In this document: positions 23,838 through 34,801 of the stretch, piece by piece
Position numbering within the stretch: position 1 is the first letter of the stretch
How the letters are laid out: the number at the start of each line of letters is the position of its first letter
Assembly (NCBI RefSeq): GCF_902825155.1
Contig: NZ_CADEAG010000004.1
Span: 1 to 64,000 of the forward strand
DNA: 64,000 nt
Source of the DNA: Bartonella taylorii 8TBB
Lineage (GTDB): Bacteria; Pseudomonadota; Alphaproteobacteria; Rhizobiales; Rhizobiaceae
Reading direction: 5' to 3'
Notes under the pieces: model-generated
Database searches by the model: none
Told to the model about the DNA's origin: nothing
The model's input: only the letters and a program-made list of their open reading frames with translations
Program-made: the position numbers and the translations under genes

Positions 23838-25022
23838 TTAATGTCGAGTTAATGGAGATAATAAACGTACAGGTGTATAAAGGATAAGATGCGTTGTTTT
23901 TTCCAACACACTGCTACTATCAGCAAGAAGTGCCTGACTAGGTGACAATTCTGTACCCTGCATAATTGTTGAAGCTAAAGAACCTTCTCGAGAAAGAGCC
24001 ATCAATGTTGGCGAAGACGCAAAAACATTGTGCGCCCCACCATCAATATGAGAGAAATCAAGAACAGCAATACCATTTTTGCGCAACATTTCAATATCTG
24101 AACCATCTCCAACACGATGATGACCACCTGTAAGACGCCCAGAAAAAGCAAGAGCTTTATCCGCTCGAGATACCAAAATGGCTGTTGGCTGAGGCAATCT
24201 CTTAATATCATTGAGTTGACGCTCAAACACATCAATATCAATATCTGGCGCGGCCATCAACAAACTTGTAATACGGCGAATAGGTTTATATTTTCCCTGT
24301 AATGCTAGAGTTCTAAATGCCTCCATTATGACAAAATTTCCCAAAGAATGTGCAATAACAGAAATTTGATCAGCATCGGTTTCGCTGATGAGTGTCAAAA
24401 GCTCTATGAGTCCATCACGCGCAAAATTGGCGCTATCACGGTCATAAATATAAAGAGGTACTGATCCAGCAGAGGGCCATGAATAGTGTACAGCGACAAC
24501 ATTTAAAGAGTAATCGTATGTAAACTGAGCTGTACGAAATGTACCATCTGCAAAATTATTATTATAACCATGAATAAAAAGGAAAATTTCTCTTTTTCCT
24601 TTTGGCTTTTTTGCTAAATCTGAATTTAATTGCTGCTTAAATTGCTCTTTATCATCATATTTTTGCAGCGCCACTGCTGCAAAATACTTATCATGAGTGG
24701 GTTTGTACGCGTTTATTTCAACAACACCCTTCACATGTTGCTGAGGGATTCCTACATCAATGCGATTATAATGTACTTTATTTGATCGCTCTGCTCCATA
24801 AGGCTGAGAATAGTTGTTTTGCATCATACGACTTGTTGCAACATACACCGGTACAATAGCTTTCGGAAGAATTGGCTTGCTTTCCACTTCCCTTTGTACT
24901 GTAACCATAGATGGTGTTGCATGTACCCCATGCCAAAGTACAGCACGTGACTGGCTACATGCCGTTAATAAAGAAATGCAAATAAAGAATACTAAATACC
25001 TTAAAAATATTGTACTTCTCAT
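23838..25022 (-). CDS. DUF900-type alpha/beta hydrolase lipoprotein
   Basis: 394 residues. The signal peptide MRSTIFLRYLVFFICISLLT ends in a lipobox (LTAC, Cys22). The hydrolase fold of the DUF900 family follows: VPVYVATSRMM, EIFLFIHGYNNNFADGTFRT, AVHYSWPSAGS, and the nucleophile elbow VIAHSLGNFVIMEAF. The candidate acid is in SRADKALAFSGRL and the His is in DGGAHNVFASS. It is probably a membrane-anchored esterase of the cell envelope. It stands alone, with its own upstream region before tRNA-Leu. Confidence 0.85.
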   Translation of the reverse strand: MRSTIFLRYLVFFICISLLTACSQSRAVLWHGVHATPSMVTVQREVESKPILPKAIVPVYVATSRMMQNNYSQPYGAERSNKVHYNRIDVGIPQQHVKGVVEINAYKPTHDKYFAAVALQKYDDKEQFKQQLNSDLAKKPKGKREIFLFIHGYNNNFADGTFRTAQFTYDYSLNVVAVHYSWPSAGSVPLYIYDRDSANFARDGLIELLTLISETDADQISVIAHSLGNFVIMEAFRTLALQGKYKPIRRITSLLMAAPDIDIDVFERQLNDIKRLPQPTAILVSRADKALAFSGRLTGGHHRVGDGSDIEMLRKNGIAVLDFSHIDGGAHNVFASSPTLMALSREGSLASTIMQGTELSPSQALLADSSSVLEKTTHLILYTPVRLLSPLTRH

Positions 25023-25217
25023 TACAATACCACTCAGCTCTCTTGAAAAGATTAATCATTTAAAATTTATAGAAAAAAATACCTCCCACCGATCTGAAAT
25101 GAAGCCATTACTTAAAACACACTACGAATAATACAAAAAGAAAATCCCAGTCACAATGCACAAAACAGAATCTTCCCTAAAATTAATACAATTCATTTTC
25201 GTTACAAAGAACTCAAA

Positions 25218-25302
25218 TGGTGCGGTCGAGAAGACTCGAACTTCCACGGGTTGCCCCACAGCGACCTCAACGCTGCGCGTCTACCAATTCCGCCACGACC
25301 GC
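25218..25302 (-). tRNA. tRNA-Leu(GAG)
   Basis: The reverse strand folds as a class II tRNA: acceptor GCGGTCG / CGACCGC, D-loop ATTGGTAGACGC, anticodon arm CAGCG-TTGAGGT-CGCTG with GAG, a variable arm, the T-arm with GTTCGAG, and an encoded CCA. Length 85. Confidence 0.95.
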
Positions 25303-25438
25303 ATGTAGTGAAGCAAAACATCTCTGTGTCTTGGCTTTAACAAATCACAAAGCAAGGTACAAGCCTATTTTCACTTTACCATGATTTATTTTACTTGAAT
25401 GGCCTATAACTTAATGTAAACCTCCAAATAAGGTTCTA

Positions 25439-26059
25439 CTATAGCCTTTGAACCATCTTTATAAAATGAGCCTGTATACCTTGATCTTTTTCATAACAAC
25501 CATGAAAACTTGTTGTAATCGTTGTAGCACCTTGCTTTTGGATCCCTCTCATAGCCATGCACATGTGCTCAGCTTCAACCAATACTGCAACACCACGAGG
25601 CTCAAGATATTCTTCTAAAGCATGAGCTATTTGAGCTGTCATAGCTTCTTGTGTCTGTAAACGACGAGAAAAAACGTCTACCACGCGCGCAATTTTTGAA
25701 AGACCAACAACCTTCTTATCTGGAAGATATCCGATATGAGCTCTACCAACAATTGGAATCATATGATGCTCACAATGTGAATAAAAAGAGATATCTTTTA
25801 CTATTATCGATTCATTATATCCTGAAACCTCTTCAAAAACTGTGCCCAAGATCTCTTCAACCGATTTGCTATAACCTATAAAAAGCTCACGATATGCTTT
25901 AGCTACACGTCTTGGAGTATCTAGAAGCCCTTCTCGATTTGGATTTTCCCCCACCCATAAAAGTAATGTACGAATCGCTGCTTCCACCTCTTCAGAACTA
26001 GGACGCCTTTTCCCAGATAAAAACGGGTCTGTTGTATCTCCTTTAATAACATTATGCAT
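25439..26059 (-). CDS. folE: GTP cyclohydrolase I
   Basis: 206 residues, the usual length. It makes 7,8-dihydroneopterin triphosphate from GTP, the first step of folate synthesis. Motifs seen: [18 protein letters not shown], the zinc and active-site region [40 protein letters not shown], and ARGIQ-type C-terminus ([17 protein letters not shown]). The zinc ligands (Cys and His in SHCEHH and EHMCM) are present. It is divergent from the NifU-like gene. Confidence 0.97.
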   Translation of the reverse strand: MHNVIKGDTTDPFLSGKRRPSSEEVEAAIRTLLLWVGENPNREGLLDTPRRVAKAYRELFIGYSKSVEEILGTVFEEVSGYNESIIVKDISFYSHCEHHMIPIVGRAHIGYLPDKKVVGLSKIARVVDVFSRRLQTQEAMTAQIAHALEEYLEPRGVAVLVEAEHMCMAMRGIQKQGATTITTSFHGCYEKDQGIQAHFIKMVQRL

Positions 26060-26184
26060 TTAAAAACTCCAAGCTTACCCTTTACAAAGCATTTGCCACA
26101 TATCTACTTCATTTTGTATAATCTCTATATAAGTGAATTAAAAGCTTAAACAATCACGACTCTCGAAATTTCAGGAAATTGCTC

Positions 26185-26613
26185 ATGATTAACGATATCT
26201 ATAGTGATAAAATACTTGAATATGCCGCGCATATAAGCAGAATCGGACATCTTAATAATCCGGATGCAACTTCAAAAAAGCACGCACACCTCTGCGGTTC
26301 AACAGTCACTGTAGATCTAAAAGTAGAAGATTGCATCGTTACAGACTTCGCCCATGAAGTGCATGCATGTGTGCTAGGACAAGCTTCGGCTTCACTTTTA
26401 GCATCTCATATCATAGGGCAAACAACACAAAATCTTAAAATGTTACGTGAAGTTGTCTATCATATGCTAACGAAAGATGGGCCTCCTCCTCAAGCTCCAT
26501 TTGAAGCATTTTCTTGCTTACAGCCCATTAAGAACTATAAAGCACGTCACACATCAACAATGCTTCCCTTTGATGCGACTTTAGATTGCATTCAACAAAT
26601 TGAAGAAAAATAA
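26185..26613 (+). CDS. NifU/IscU-like iron-sulfur cluster scaffold
   Basis: 142 residues. I chose the ATG at 26185 with AGGAAA upstream over the TTG at 26179. The sequence IYSDKILEYAAHISRIGHL, the cysteine in HLCGSTVTVDLKV, and HACVLGQASASLLASHI match the NifU N-terminal (IscU) family, here with two of the ligand cysteines clear (HLCG, HACV) and a third near SCLQP. It probably helps assemble Fe-S clusters. The yidD gene starts immediately after its stop. Confidence 0.8.
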   Translation: MINDIYSDKILEYAAHISRIGHLNNPDATSKKHAHLCGSTVTVDLKVEDCIVTDFAHEVHACVLGQASASLLASHIIGQTTQNLKMLREVVYHMLTKDGPPPQAPFEAFSCLQPIKNYKARHTSTMLPFDATLDCIQQIEEK

Positions 26614-26967
26614 ATGCTCAAATCACAGCCTCAACGAAAAAAGAGAAAAACTCGAAATTATACGGGCCCTTGGCAAAAAACACCTGGACGATTACTTGGT
26701 ATTTTCTTGATACGTTTTTATCAAATAACACTGTCTAATTTTATAGGAAATCAATGTCGCCATGCTCCAACCTGTTCAGAATACACTTATGAAGCGATCG
26801 CACGCCATGGACTATGGGCTGGTGCATGGATGGGGCTTTTTCGTATCATGCGTTGTGGTCCATTTGGAACATATGGATTTGATCCTGTCCCCACCTCTCT
26901 TGGAAACTCTTGTTGTTTTTATAAACCTTGGCGTTACTGGAAAATTTCTATAAAACATAACAAATAG
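26614..26967 (+). CDS. yidD: membrane protein insertion efficiency factor YidD
   Basis: 117 residues with the full YidD signature: LIRFYQITLSNFIGNQCRHA, PTCSEYTYEAIARHG, MRCGPFG and DPVP. In the family it assists YidC-dependent insertion at the inner membrane, with an amphipathic N-terminus and conserved cysteines. It directly abuts the NifU-like gene, so the two form a small operon ahead of thrS. Confidence 0.95.
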   Translation: MLKSQPQRKKRKTRNYTGPWQKTPGRLLGIFLIRFYQITLSNFIGNQCRHAPTCSEYTYEAIARHGLWAGAWMGLFRIMRCGPFGTYGFDPVPTSLGNSCCFYKPWRYWKISIKHNK

Positions 26968-27086
26968 TTCTTTTCTTTTTTCATATGTATTGATAAAAAG
27001 TCAGACTATTGACCTTAACTGATTATTACTAAGTTTTCACAAGACCATCCGCAATCGTTGGCGGAATTGGATTAAAGGGGTGTTTT

Positions 27087-29063
27087 ATGTCGTACTCTGT
27101 TTCTCTTTCATTTCCCGATGGTTCAAAACATGATTACCCCACTAAAATGACTGGTTTAGAATTGGCAGAATCAATTTCTAAATCGCTTGCAAAAAAAGCA
27201 GTCGCCTATAACCTTAACGGAAGCGTTCGAGATCTCTCGGATCCTTTAGAACAATCTGGACAAATAGAAATTATTACACGAGAAGATCCACGTGCTCTTG
27301 AACTCATACGTCATGATTGTGCACATGTCCTAGCTGAAGCAGTACAAGAACTTTTTCCTGAAACGCAAGTAACAATAGGTCCTGTTATTGAAAATGGTTT
27401 TTATTATGATTTTGCACGTCAACAACCTTTTACATTGGATGATCTCACCATCATTGAAAAGAAAATGCGTGAAATTATTCAACGCAATAAACCTTTCAAA
27501 AAAGAGATTTGGTCCCGTGAAAAAGCTAGAGAAATTTTTTCTGAAAAAGGTGAACTTTATAAAGTTGAGCTTATTGATAGCATCCCCGAAAATCAAGATA
27601 TAAAAATCTACTATCAAGGTGATTGGTTTGATCTTTGCCGCGGCCCACACATGCAATCTACTGGACAAATTGGAAATGCTTTCAAGCTGATGAAAGTTGC
27701 AGGGGCTTATTGGCGTGGCGATGCCAATAATCCAATGTTAACGAGGATTTATGGTACAGCATTTGCGAACGAAAATGACTTAAAAGCCTACCTACACATG
27801 CTAGAAGAAGCTGAAAAACGTGATCATCGCCGCTTGGGACGTGAAATGGACTTATTTCATTTTCAAGAAGAAGGACCAGGAATGATTTTTTGGCACAAAA
27901 AAGGCTGGAAAATGTTCCAAAATTTGATCAACTATATGCGCAGACGTCTTGATGATCATCAATATGCTGAAGTTAATGCACCGCAAGTTCTCGACAGATC
28001 ACTCTGGGAAATATCTGGTCATTGGGGGTGGTATAAGGAGAATATGTTCAAAGCAATTCCAGCAGCTGATAATTGGGATAATGAAAATGTTTATGCTCTT
28101 AAACCAATGAATTGCCCTGGTCATGTACAGATTTTTAAACATGGTTTAAAATCTTACCGCGATTTACCTATAAGGCTTGCTGAATTCGGTCTTGTCCATC
28201 GCTATGAGCCTTCAGGCTCTCTCCATGGTCTGATGCGTGTACGTGGCTTTACACAAGATGATGCACATATTTTTTGTACAGATGAGCAGTTAGCCGATGA
28301 ATGTCTCAGTATTAATGATTTGATCTTATCTACTTATGCTGATTTTGGATTTGAAGAAATTAGTCTTAAACTTTCAACGCGCCCAGAAAAACGAGTTGGA
28401 TCTGACGCATTATGGGACCACGCAGAAAATATTATGAAATCCGTCCTTAAAATTATTGAAACAAAATTCTCAGGACAAATCAAGACAAGTATCCTTCTAG
28501 GTGAGGGTGCATTTTATGGTCCAAAATTTGAATACACATTAAAGGATGCTATCGGTCGTGAATGGCAATGTGGAACAACACAAATAGACTTTAATCTTCC
28601 TGAACGTTTTGGTGCATTTTATATTGATAAAGATTCAGAAAAACGTCAACCTGTTATGATTCATCGCGCTATTTTTGGATCAATGGAACGTTTTCTTGGT
28701 ATATTAATCGAAAATTTTGCTGGACATATGCCGCTTTGGCTTGCGCCTGAACAGGTGATTGTAGCAACAATTACATCAGAAGCCAATGAATATGCAAAAA
28801 AAATAACGGCAAAACTTAAAGCTGTTGGGCTTTCTGTCACATCAGATCTGCGTAATGAAAAGATTAACTATAAAATACGAGAACATTCTTTACAAAAAGT
28901 TCCCATAATTTTGGTATGTGGCAAACGTGAAGCTGAGACAAATAGCGTAAACATGCGCCGTTTAGGAAGCACGGATCAAGTCTTTTTGTCTATAGAAGAA
29001 GCAATTAAACAACTCACAGATGAAGCAACAGCACCAGATTTGCGTCGTTTACTAAACACCTAA
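27087..29063 (+). CDS. thrS: threonyl-tRNA synthetase
   Basis: 658 residues, full length. TGS domain (1-~65), the editing domain with HDCAH (76-80) and its second motif ([11 protein letters not shown]), the class II catalytic core ([26 protein letters not shown], then [44 protein letters not shown]), and an anticodon-binding C-terminus. It charges tRNA-Thr. AAAGGGG precedes the ATG; a small hairpin (TCCGC / GCGGA, ~27047-27064) lies 23 bases upstream. It is convergent with the merR gene. Confidence 0.98.
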   Translation: MSYSVSLSFPDGSKHDYPTKMTGLELAESISKSLAKKAVAYNLNGSVRDLSDPLEQSGQIEIITREDPRALELIRHDCAHVLAEAVQELFPETQVTIGPVIENGFYYDFARQQPFTLDDLTIIEKKMREIIQRNKPFKKEIWSREKAREIFSEKGELYKVELIDSIPENQDIKIYYQGDWFDLCRGPHMQSTGQIGNAFKLMKVAGAYWRGDANNPMLTRIYGTAFANENDLKAYLHMLEEAEKRDHRRLGREMDLFHFQEEGPGMIFWHKKGWKMFQNLINYMRRRLDDHQYAEVNAPQVLDRSLWEISGHWGWYKENMFKAIPAADNWDNENVYALKPMNCPGHVQIFKHGLKSYRDLPIRLAEFGLVHRYEPSGSLHGLMRVRGFTQDDAHIFCTDEQLADECLSINDLILSTYADFGFEEISLKLSTRPEKRVGSDALWDHAENIMKSVLKIIETKFSGQIKTSILLGEGAFYGPKFEYTLKDAIGREWQCGTTQIDFNLPERFGAFYIDKDSEKRQPVMIHRAIFGSMERFLGILIENFAGHMPLWLAPEQVIVATITSEANEYAKKITAKLKAVGLSVTSDLRNEKINYKIREHSLQKVPIILVCGKREAETNSVNMRRLGSTDQVFLSIEEAIKQLTDEATAPDLRRLLNT

Positions 29064-29107
29064 CGGACACTAAAAGATGAAAAAACTATAAAGAGAGGAG
29101 AGCATTG

Positions 29108-29611
29108 TTATCGTGCTCTGTCGAGCACTCGTTTACACTCAATGAGTTCAAAAAGTGTTTCCTGCAACAATGCTTTATCAGTCTTGTCTTTGTAAACATT
29201 AACAGAACCGATAGATGCTTCCCCTTCACTTCTCATGAAACTCAAAAGCCCAAAAGAAGACTTTCTAGGCTTACTGCTAGTAGATTCAGAAGTTTGTTCT
29301 GCATATTTCTTTTCTATCACGACATTCATGGCATCAAGATCACCATTACCAAATGCAGTAACAAAAGCAACACCATTCTCTTTCAAAAGACGCTGCACAC
29401 CTTTTATTGTATAACCCTGCTCGTATAGTAACTGTTTAATACCATTGAGCAAATCAACATCAACTGGACGATAATAGCGCCTCCCACCACCACGCTTCAT
29501 TGGTTTAATCTGCCTAAAACGTGTTTCCCAAAATCTTAAGACATGCTGTGGAAGCTCCAATAACTCGGCTACTTCGCTAATTGTGCGAAAAGCATCAGAG
29601 CTCTTATCCAT
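29108..29611 (-). CDS. MerR-family transcriptional regulator
   Basis: 167 residues. The N-terminal HTH and wing read [40 protein letters not shown] and [20 protein letters not shown], typical of the short MerR group found beside ihfA in alphaproteobacteria. The C-terminal half is low in recognisable motifs, with no cysteine pattern for metal sensing. The target is unknown. It is followed by the convergent thrS and preceded by ihfA in the same direction, 200 bases away. Confidence 0.88.
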   Translation of the reverse strand: MDKSSDAFRTISEVAELLELPQHVLRFWETRFRQIKPMKRGGGRRYYRPVDVDLLNGIKQLLYEQGYTIKGVQRLLKENGVAFVTAFGNGDLDAMNVVIEKKYAEQTSESTSSKPRKSSFGLLSFMRSEGEASIGSVNVYKDKTDKALLQETLFELIECKRVLDRAR

Positions 29612-29810
29612 TTTGCAACACCTTATCTAAAACACTACAAATGATTCTATAATGATCCATCAAGTTTCAATTTCTCAACAAGATTAGTCAAAAATAGGAC
29701 CATACTTGATTACATTTTAACTAAAAAGCTGTTTGTTTAAAACAAGATTCCAAATTCTTATCTTATTTAAATCTCTTTAACAAATACGAGACACAGTAAC
29801 AGCACTTAAT

Positions 29811-30134
29811 TTATACAATATTATTTTTTTGTCTTGCACGATGCGAATCTAAAATTCTTTGTTTAAGTAAATTTGCAGCCTTAAATGTTACGACACGTCG
29901 CGGTGGGATAGGTGCTTCAACACCGGTTTTAGGATTACGTCCAACGCGTTCACTTTTATTGCGGACTTGAAAGGTTGCAAAAGAAGACAACTTAACTGCT
30001 TCACCTTTCACCAGTGAATTGCAAATTTCGTCCAAAACCATCTCAACCAAAGCTGCTGATTCAGTGTGTGACAAGCCCACTCTCTTACAAACTACGCTCG
30101 CTAAATCTGCACGCGTTACTGTTTTACTTGTCAT
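29811..30134 (-). CDS. ihfA: integration host factor subunit alpha
   Basis: The ATG at 30134 ([11 protein letters not shown]) follows AGGTGG and gives 107 residues. HU/IHF fold: [40 protein letters not shown] and the DNA-intercalating arm [18 protein letters not shown], the GRNPKTG motif typical of IHF-alpha. It bends DNA as a heterodimer with IHF-beta. Located in the conserved order plsX-fabH-ihfA-merR. Confidence 0.93.
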   Translation of the reverse strand: MTSKTVTRADLASVVCKRVGLSHTESAALVEMVLDEICNSLVKGEAVKLSSFATFQVRNKSERVGRNPKTGVEAPIPPRRVVTFKAANLLKQRILDSHRARQKNNIV

Positions 30135-30211
30135 TATAACCACCTATTCAAATATTTAAAATTACAAAATGACTTATACGTTTTATTCAAATATGGTCAA
30201 GCGCCTATAAT

Positions 30212-31186
30212 CTACCAACGAATAAGAATTGCCCCCCACGTAAATCCACCTCCCATAGCTTCTAGCATAATGAGATCGCCTTTTTTAATTCTTCCATCAC
30301 AAAGAGCCGTTGTTAAAGCCAACGGCACCGAAGCTGCAGATGTATTACCGTGTTGATCAACGGTAATCACAACTTTATCTAAAGAAATTCCCAATTTCTT
30401 AGCTGATGCTTCAATAATACGTTTATTAGCCTGATGAGGCACAAACCAATCCAATTGTGAAGAATCTATACCTGCCGCTGCAAAACAATCATCAACCACA
30501 TCTGTTATCATACCAACTGCATATTTAAAAACTTCTCGTCCTTCCATGCGTAAATAGCCCGTTGTTTGCGTTGTTGAAGGGCCTCCATCCACATACAGCT
30601 TATCAATATACGCACCATTAGAGCGCAATTTCGTGGACAATATGCCACAATCAGAGGCAACATTCCCTTCATTTTCCTGTGCCTCCAAAACAGCAGCCCC
30701 CGCACCATCACCAAATAAAACACATGTCGTGCGATCTTGCCAATCCAAAATTCGAGAGAATGTGTCAGATCCGATAACTAAAACTCTTTTTGCTGCTCCG
30801 CAGCGTAAATAGCTATCTCCTATTGTTAAAGCAAAAATAAAACCTGAGCAAACAGCTTGAATATCAAAAGCAAATCCATGGCTCATTCCCAAAGCATGCT
30901 GAATTTCAACAGCAGAAGCAGGAAAAGTACGATTTGGTGTTGATGTTGCTAAAATAATACAATCAATATCTTTTATTGTAAGTCCAGCATTTATAAGTGC
31001 TGCTTGTGCTGCTTCAACTCCTAAAGAAACAGTTGTTTCATTTTCATTGGCAATATAACGTTGGCGTATTCCTGTACGCTGAACAATCCATGAATCAGAT
31101 GTTTCAACAAACTCCGCAATTTCATCATTCGATAAGCTTTTTTTTGGTAAGGCACTTCCTACACCACGCATAACGGATCGAATCAT
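30212..31186 (-). CDS. fabH: beta-ketoacyl-ACP synthase III
   Basis: 324 residues. It condenses acetyl-CoA with malonyl-ACP to start fatty acid synthesis. The catalytic triad is visible: Cys in [11 protein letters not shown], His in [11 protein letters not shown], Asn in [13 protein letters not shown]. Other motifs: [18 protein letters not shown] and [10 protein letters not shown]. It lies 50 bases after plsX in the same direction, so the two are likely co-transcribed. Confidence 0.97.
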   Translation of the reverse strand: MIRSVMRGVGSALPKKSLSNDEIAEFVETSDSWIVQRTGIRQRYIANENETTVSLGVEAAQAALINAGLTIKDIDCIILATSTPNRTFPASAVEIQHALGMSHGFAFDIQAVCSGFIFALTIGDSYLRCGAAKRVLVIGSDTFSRILDWQDRTTCVLFGDGAGAAVLEAQENEGNVASDCGILSTKLRSNGAYIDKLYVDGGPSTTQTTGYLRMEGREVFKYAVGMITDVVDDCFAAAGIDSSQLDWFVPHQANKRIIEASAKKLGISLDKVVITVDQHGNTSAASVPLALTTALCDGRIKKGDLIMLEAMGGGFTWGAILIRW

Positions 31187-31235
31187 TCGTCCCCAACCTT
31201 TTCTTCATATTTCTTACTTATATTATAAAAGCTTA

Positions 31236-32321
31236 TCATAGGGACTCCCCATTTATCGACGCTTCATCTTCTTGATCAAGAAGTGTTTCTTTATTCTCAT
31301 GAAAGCGTCGTAAATCAGCTGTTATTTTTTTCAAAAGTCCATTATTAACCATCTCATAACCAACGCGGATAGCAGAAGCAAAACCGTTAGCATTAGCACT
31401 ACCATGACTTTTTATGACAACACCATTCAAACCTAAAAGCACTCCACCATTCACCCTATCTGGATCCATTTTGCGTTTCAGCGTACGAAAAGCACTTCGC
31501 GATAAAAAGTAACCAAGAGATGTTAAAAAAGAACTGCGCAGTGCGGAGTTTAAGATTTCTGCTATTTGCCTCGCAGTTCCCTCTGCGGTTTTTAAAGCAA
31601 TATTACCAGCAAATCCTTCTGTTACAACAACATCCACTGTTCCTTTTCCAATATCATTCCCTTCAACAAATCCTTTATACTCTAATCCTTCTAATTGCAC
31701 TTCACGCAATATCATTCCAGCTTTTTTAATTTCATGAAGGCCTTTAACCTCTTCAACACCCACATTTAAAAGTCCAACACTTGGTCTTTCAGTATGATAT
31801 AAGGCGCGAAACATACCTGCCCCCATAACCGCCAAATCAACCAACTGGCTAGCAGAAGCCCCAATCGTTGCCCCAATATCCAAAACAATACTCTCACTGC
31901 GAAGGGTTGGCCAAATACCAGCAATCCCAGGACGCTCAGCCTCTGCCATCATTTTTAAACAAAAATAAGACATTGCCATAAGTGCACCAGTATTGCCCGC
32001 AGAAATGCAAGCATCAGCTTCGCCATTTTTTACTGCTTCAATTGCATACCACATTGACGATTTACCGCGCCCATTACGAAGTGCTTGGCTTGGCTTCTCA
32101 TCCATACGTGTATAACTCTCTGTGGGATAGAAGCGCGACACAGAAGCCAAACAAGGGTATTTTTTTAAAACTGGCTTAACAACTTTCTCTACCCCATAAA
32201 ATAGAAAATAAATATCGGACAAATATTTTTGTACAATTGCTGCTCCTGCAATAGTTGCTTCCGGACCATAATCACCGCCCATTACATCCACAGAAATTCT
32301 AATCACGTTCGCATATCCCAC
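31236..32321 (-). CDS. plsX: phosphate acyltransferase PlsX
   Basis: 361 residues as far as the first GTG; family starts ([17 protein letters not shown]) favour the GTG at 32306 instead. Makes acyl-phosphate from acyl-ACP for phospholipid synthesis. Motifs: [58 protein letters not shown] and GANG-type [12 protein letters not shown]. First of plsX-fabH. The gap of 130 bases upstream separates it from the DUF177 gene. Confidence 0.96.
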   Translation of the reverse strand: MGYANVIRISVDVMGGDYGPEATIAGAAIVQKYLSDIYFLFYGVEKVVKPVLKKYPCLASVSRFYPTESYTRMDEKPSQALRNGRGKSSMWYAIEAVKNGEADACISAGNTGALMAMSYFCLKMMAEAERPGIAGIWPTLRSESIVLDIGATIGASASQLVDLAVMGAGMFRALYHTERPSVGLLNVGVEEVKGLHEIKKAGMILREVQLEGLEYKGFVEGNDIGKGTVDVVVTEGFAGNIALKTAEGTARQIAEILNSALRSSFLTSLGYFLSRSAFRTLKRKMDPDRVNGGVLLGLNGVVIKSHGSANANGFASAIRVGYEMVNNGLLKKITADLRRFHENKETLLDQEDEASINGESL

Positions 32322-32452
32322 ATCTTTTTACGCTTTTAAATGCATATTACAATTTTTTACTATTAAACAACCACAAAGCATACCGTGCGAAAATAGCTCC
32401 GCAGAAAATACCGTTTTTATAATGCTATACAATAGATAATCTTTTTATGTTT

Positions 32453-33016
32453 TTACAACCGCTTCCAACTTTTCAAAACAGAAAACGGCGATAATTTTTG
32501 CTCAGTTTCTTCCAAATTTTCCAGCACACATATTTTTACCCCCTCTTTACGCGGATAATGATTAATGGACAACTCAAAAAATTCTTCCATAACTGCACCA
32601 ATATCAATTTTATCACCATAAAACACTTCTGGCGTATCTAGCCCTTCCACATCTAAAAACAATTCTCCTGTATTTTCCGATATTTTTGGCTTCATCAAAT
32701 TTGAATCTTCAGGAACAAAAACAACCTCAATATTTTCATGGAGAATATTTTCTAGTGGTTCTAACGTGACAACACATAACTGTATTATACGCGCCCGCAA
32801 TAGACCTTTTATACGTACCCCACGCTTTTTCCACGGGAAAATATGGAATTTTCCCTCACAAGACTTTACCTTAACTAAATCATGATTCTTAGCTAAATGA
32901 GCGCATTCTCGCTGGTTTGCACAAATATGAACCCTTATACCTTTGGCAGGAAGGGAACGTACTGATATTGGATAAGCCAAAGCAAATGTTATTTGAGAAA
33001 CATTTTGAACATTCAT
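32453..33016 (-). CDS. DUF177 (YceD-like) protein
   Basis: The ATG at 33016 has GGGAG six bases upstream; the track's longer start at 33055 lacks one. 187 residues. The C-terminal part carries the YceD/DUF177 features: VVTLEPLENILHENIEVVFV and IDIGAVMEEFFELSINHYPR. In most bacteria the gene sits beside rpmF and plsX and is linked to 23S rRNA or ribosome assembly. Here it is next to plsX, but no rpmF is present between them. Confidence 0.85.
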   Translation of the reverse strand: MNVQNVSQITFALAYPISVRSLPAKGIRVHICANQRECAHLAKNHDLVKVKSCEGKFHIFPWKKRGVRIKGLLRARIIQLCVVTLEPLENILHENIEVVFVPEDSNLMKPKISENTGELFLDVEGLDTPEVFYGDKIDIGAVMEEFFELSINHYPRKEGVKICVLENLEETEQKLSPFSVLKSWKRL

Positions 33017-33227
33017 TGACAACTCCCAAATACAAAAGGGTGTAATATACTGCACTTTTATTTAGCCAAAGTACATTTCATTCATTTTTCTCTTTTCTAA
33101 AGAAATTCTGTATGGCATAATCCGTTTTATAACAGGGAAACTCAATGTAAGCTATGGCAGATTAAGTTAAAATGAAAAAAATTGAGGTTACCTTCTTGTC
33201 GTATATCTAAGTATAAGGGAGATATCA

Positions 33228-33716
33228 TTGTTTCAGGAGCCCCACATAGTGGCCTTAATCAAACAGAAGTTATTGATTGGTCTATTAATAGCCAGCATGG
33301 TAGTAATCGCCGGTTGTAGTATTTTTGATTCTTCAGGTACAAGCCAAATCTACCAAGAAGGTTACATCCTTGATAAAAATGCTCTTGGTTCTATTTCTGT
33401 TGGATCAAGTCAGGAGCAAGTTATTTTAACTTTAGGGACCCCCTCCTTAAAAACAAAATATGATAATGAGGTCTTCTATTATATCTCACAAACTCGCTAC
33501 CGTGCGATGCAGTTTATGAAAACTAAAATTATTGATCGTAAAGTTTTGGCTATCTACTTCAATAAAAATAATCAGGTTACTAAAATAGCTAACTATGGTC
33601 TACAAAATGGCCAAATATTTGATTTCATCGCACAAACAACACCAACTGCTACAAGAGAGCAACCTTTCTTAATCCAGATTATTAAAGGTCCCGCGAATTT
33701 ACCAACCTATAATTAA
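33228..33716 (+). CDS. bamE: BamE/OmlA outer membrane assembly lipoprotein
   Basis: 162 residues from the TTG at 33228 (GGGAG upstream); the GTG at 33249 (CAGGAG upstream) is equally plausible and gives a more typical signal peptide (LLIGLLIASMVVIAGC). The lipobox is VIAGC. The SmpA/OmlA fold follows: GSISVGSSQEQVILTLGTPS, VFYYISQTRY, FNKNNQVTKIANYGL. BamE supports the BAM complex in outer membrane protein folding. Divergent from DUF177, convergent with nusB. Confidence 0.9.
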   Translation: MFQEPHIVALIKQKLLIGLLIASMVVIAGCSIFDSSGTSQIYQEGYILDKNALGSISVGSSQEQVILTLGTPSLKTKYDNEVFYYISQTRYRAMQFMKTKIIDRKVLAIYFNKNNQVTKIANYGLQNGQIFDFIAQTTPTATREQPFLIQIIKGPANLPTYN

Positions 33717-33737
33717 CCTAAGGTATGATGGCTTGCA

Positions 33738-33780
33738 TACAATCCCGATAATGTCAGAACTAGATAATATTGGGATTGTA
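33738..33780. terminator. 13-bp stem between bamE and nusB, bidirectional terminator
   Basis: TACAATCCCGATA pairs with TATTGGGATTGTA over 13 positions, one of them G-T, with a 17-base loop. It lies between two converging genes (bamE ends at 33716, nusB at 33790). T-rich sequence follows only weakly on the plus strand, so efficiency is uncertain. Confidence 0.6.
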
Positions 33781-33789
33781 GTATTGCTT

Positions 33790-34260
33790 TTAGGAGCGAA
33801 CTTTTTTTGCCATACTGTCAAGAATTGCATTGACGAGCTTTGGTTCGTCACCTTCAAAAAATGCCTTTGCTATATCTACATATTCATTCATAACAACAGC
33901 AACAGGCACATCTTGGCGGTTGATCAACTCCCATAGGCCTGCACGCAAAATTGCGCGTAATATAGAATCAAGACGTGAGAGTGACCACTCTGCGGAAAGT
34001 TGTTGATGAAGCATCGGATCAAGCTGTTTTTGATTCTTTACAACACCTGTGATAATAGCTAAAAACCATTGAAAATCAGCATCAAGATACTGATCCCCAT
34101 CAATGTTTTTTCCTAACCGATAAGCTTCATATTCAGCCGCCGTTTCCATCACACCAGAACCGACTATATCCATTTGATAGAGTGCTTGAACTGCAGCGAG
34201 TCTTGCTGCTCCACGTTTATTGGCTGAACACGGAGAATGTCTTCCTTTTATATCAGACAT
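33790..34260 (-). CDS. nusB: transcription antitermination protein NusB
   Basis: 156 residues. All-helical NusB fold with [58 protein letters not shown] and [10 protein letters not shown]. It acts with NusE in antitermination of rRNA operons. It starts three bases after ribH ends, last gene of the riboflavin operon, as in many alphaproteobacteria. Confidence 0.97.
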   Translation of the reverse strand: MSDIKGRHSPCSANKRGAARLAAVQALYQMDIVGSGVMETAAEYEAYRLGKNIDGDQYLDADFQWFLAIITGVVKNQKQLDPMLHQQLSAEWSLSRLDSILRAILRAGLWELINRQDVPVAVVMNEYVDIAKAFFEGDEPKLVNAILDSMAKKVRS

Positions 34261-34262
34261 AT

Positions 34263-34718
34263 TTAATGATTATCTCCAAATCTCTTTTTCAGAGCGATCA
34301 TACATAAAGCAGCTTTAGCAGCAAAACCACCTTTATTTTTTTCATCCTGTTTTGCACGCGCCCATGCTTGATCTTCATTTTCAACAGTCAAAATACCATT
34401 TCCAATAGCCAAATGTTGATGAACAGTTAAATCCATTAATGCGCGACAAGAATTATTCGCAACAATTTCAAAATGATAGGTTTCACCTCGAACGACACAG
34501 CCAAGTGCTACATAACCATCGTAAAGTACCTTACTTTTTTCGGCAAAAGCTATTGCACTTGGTATTTCTAATGCACCAGGAACTGTTACAATATTATAAC
34601 TTGCTTCGGCTTTTTGCAGAACATTCACTGCACCTGCAAGAAGTGCATCAGAAATCCCATCATAAAAACGCGCTTCAACAATCAGTACATGCAACTTTTG
34701 ATGTATCTCTTTTATCAT
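34263..34718 (-). CDS. ribH: 6,7-dimethyl-8-ribityllumazine synthase
   Basis: 151 residues. It condenses the ribityl-pyrimidine with dihydroxybutanone phosphate to give lumazine. Motifs: [54 protein letters not shown] and [15 protein letters not shown]. These are the expected phosphate and substrate-binding loops. Directly upstream of nusB. Confidence 0.97.
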   Translation of the reverse strand: MIKEIHQKLHVLIVEARFYDGISDALLAGAVNVLQKAEASYNIVTVPGALEIPSAIAFAEKSKVLYDGYVALGCVVRGETYHFEIVANNSCRALMDLTVHQHLAIGNGILTVENEDQAWARAKQDEKNKGGFAAKAALCMIALKKRFGDNH

Positions 34719-34801
34719 AACGGAATCTCACAAGAAAAAAGAAGAAAAGAATTCAAGATCGTAGAGCACAAAATTCTAAAAACTAATAATAAAATTTTTT
34801 C

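Noticed and set aside
25218..25302. tRNA-Leu as the prophage attachment site
   Set aside because: It is more than 9 kb from the integrase with unrelated genes between, and no duplicated 3' end was seen near it.
27047..27086. T-box or attenuation leader before thrS
   Set aside because: Only a five-pair hairpin is present; no T-box motif, no threonine-rich leader peptide.
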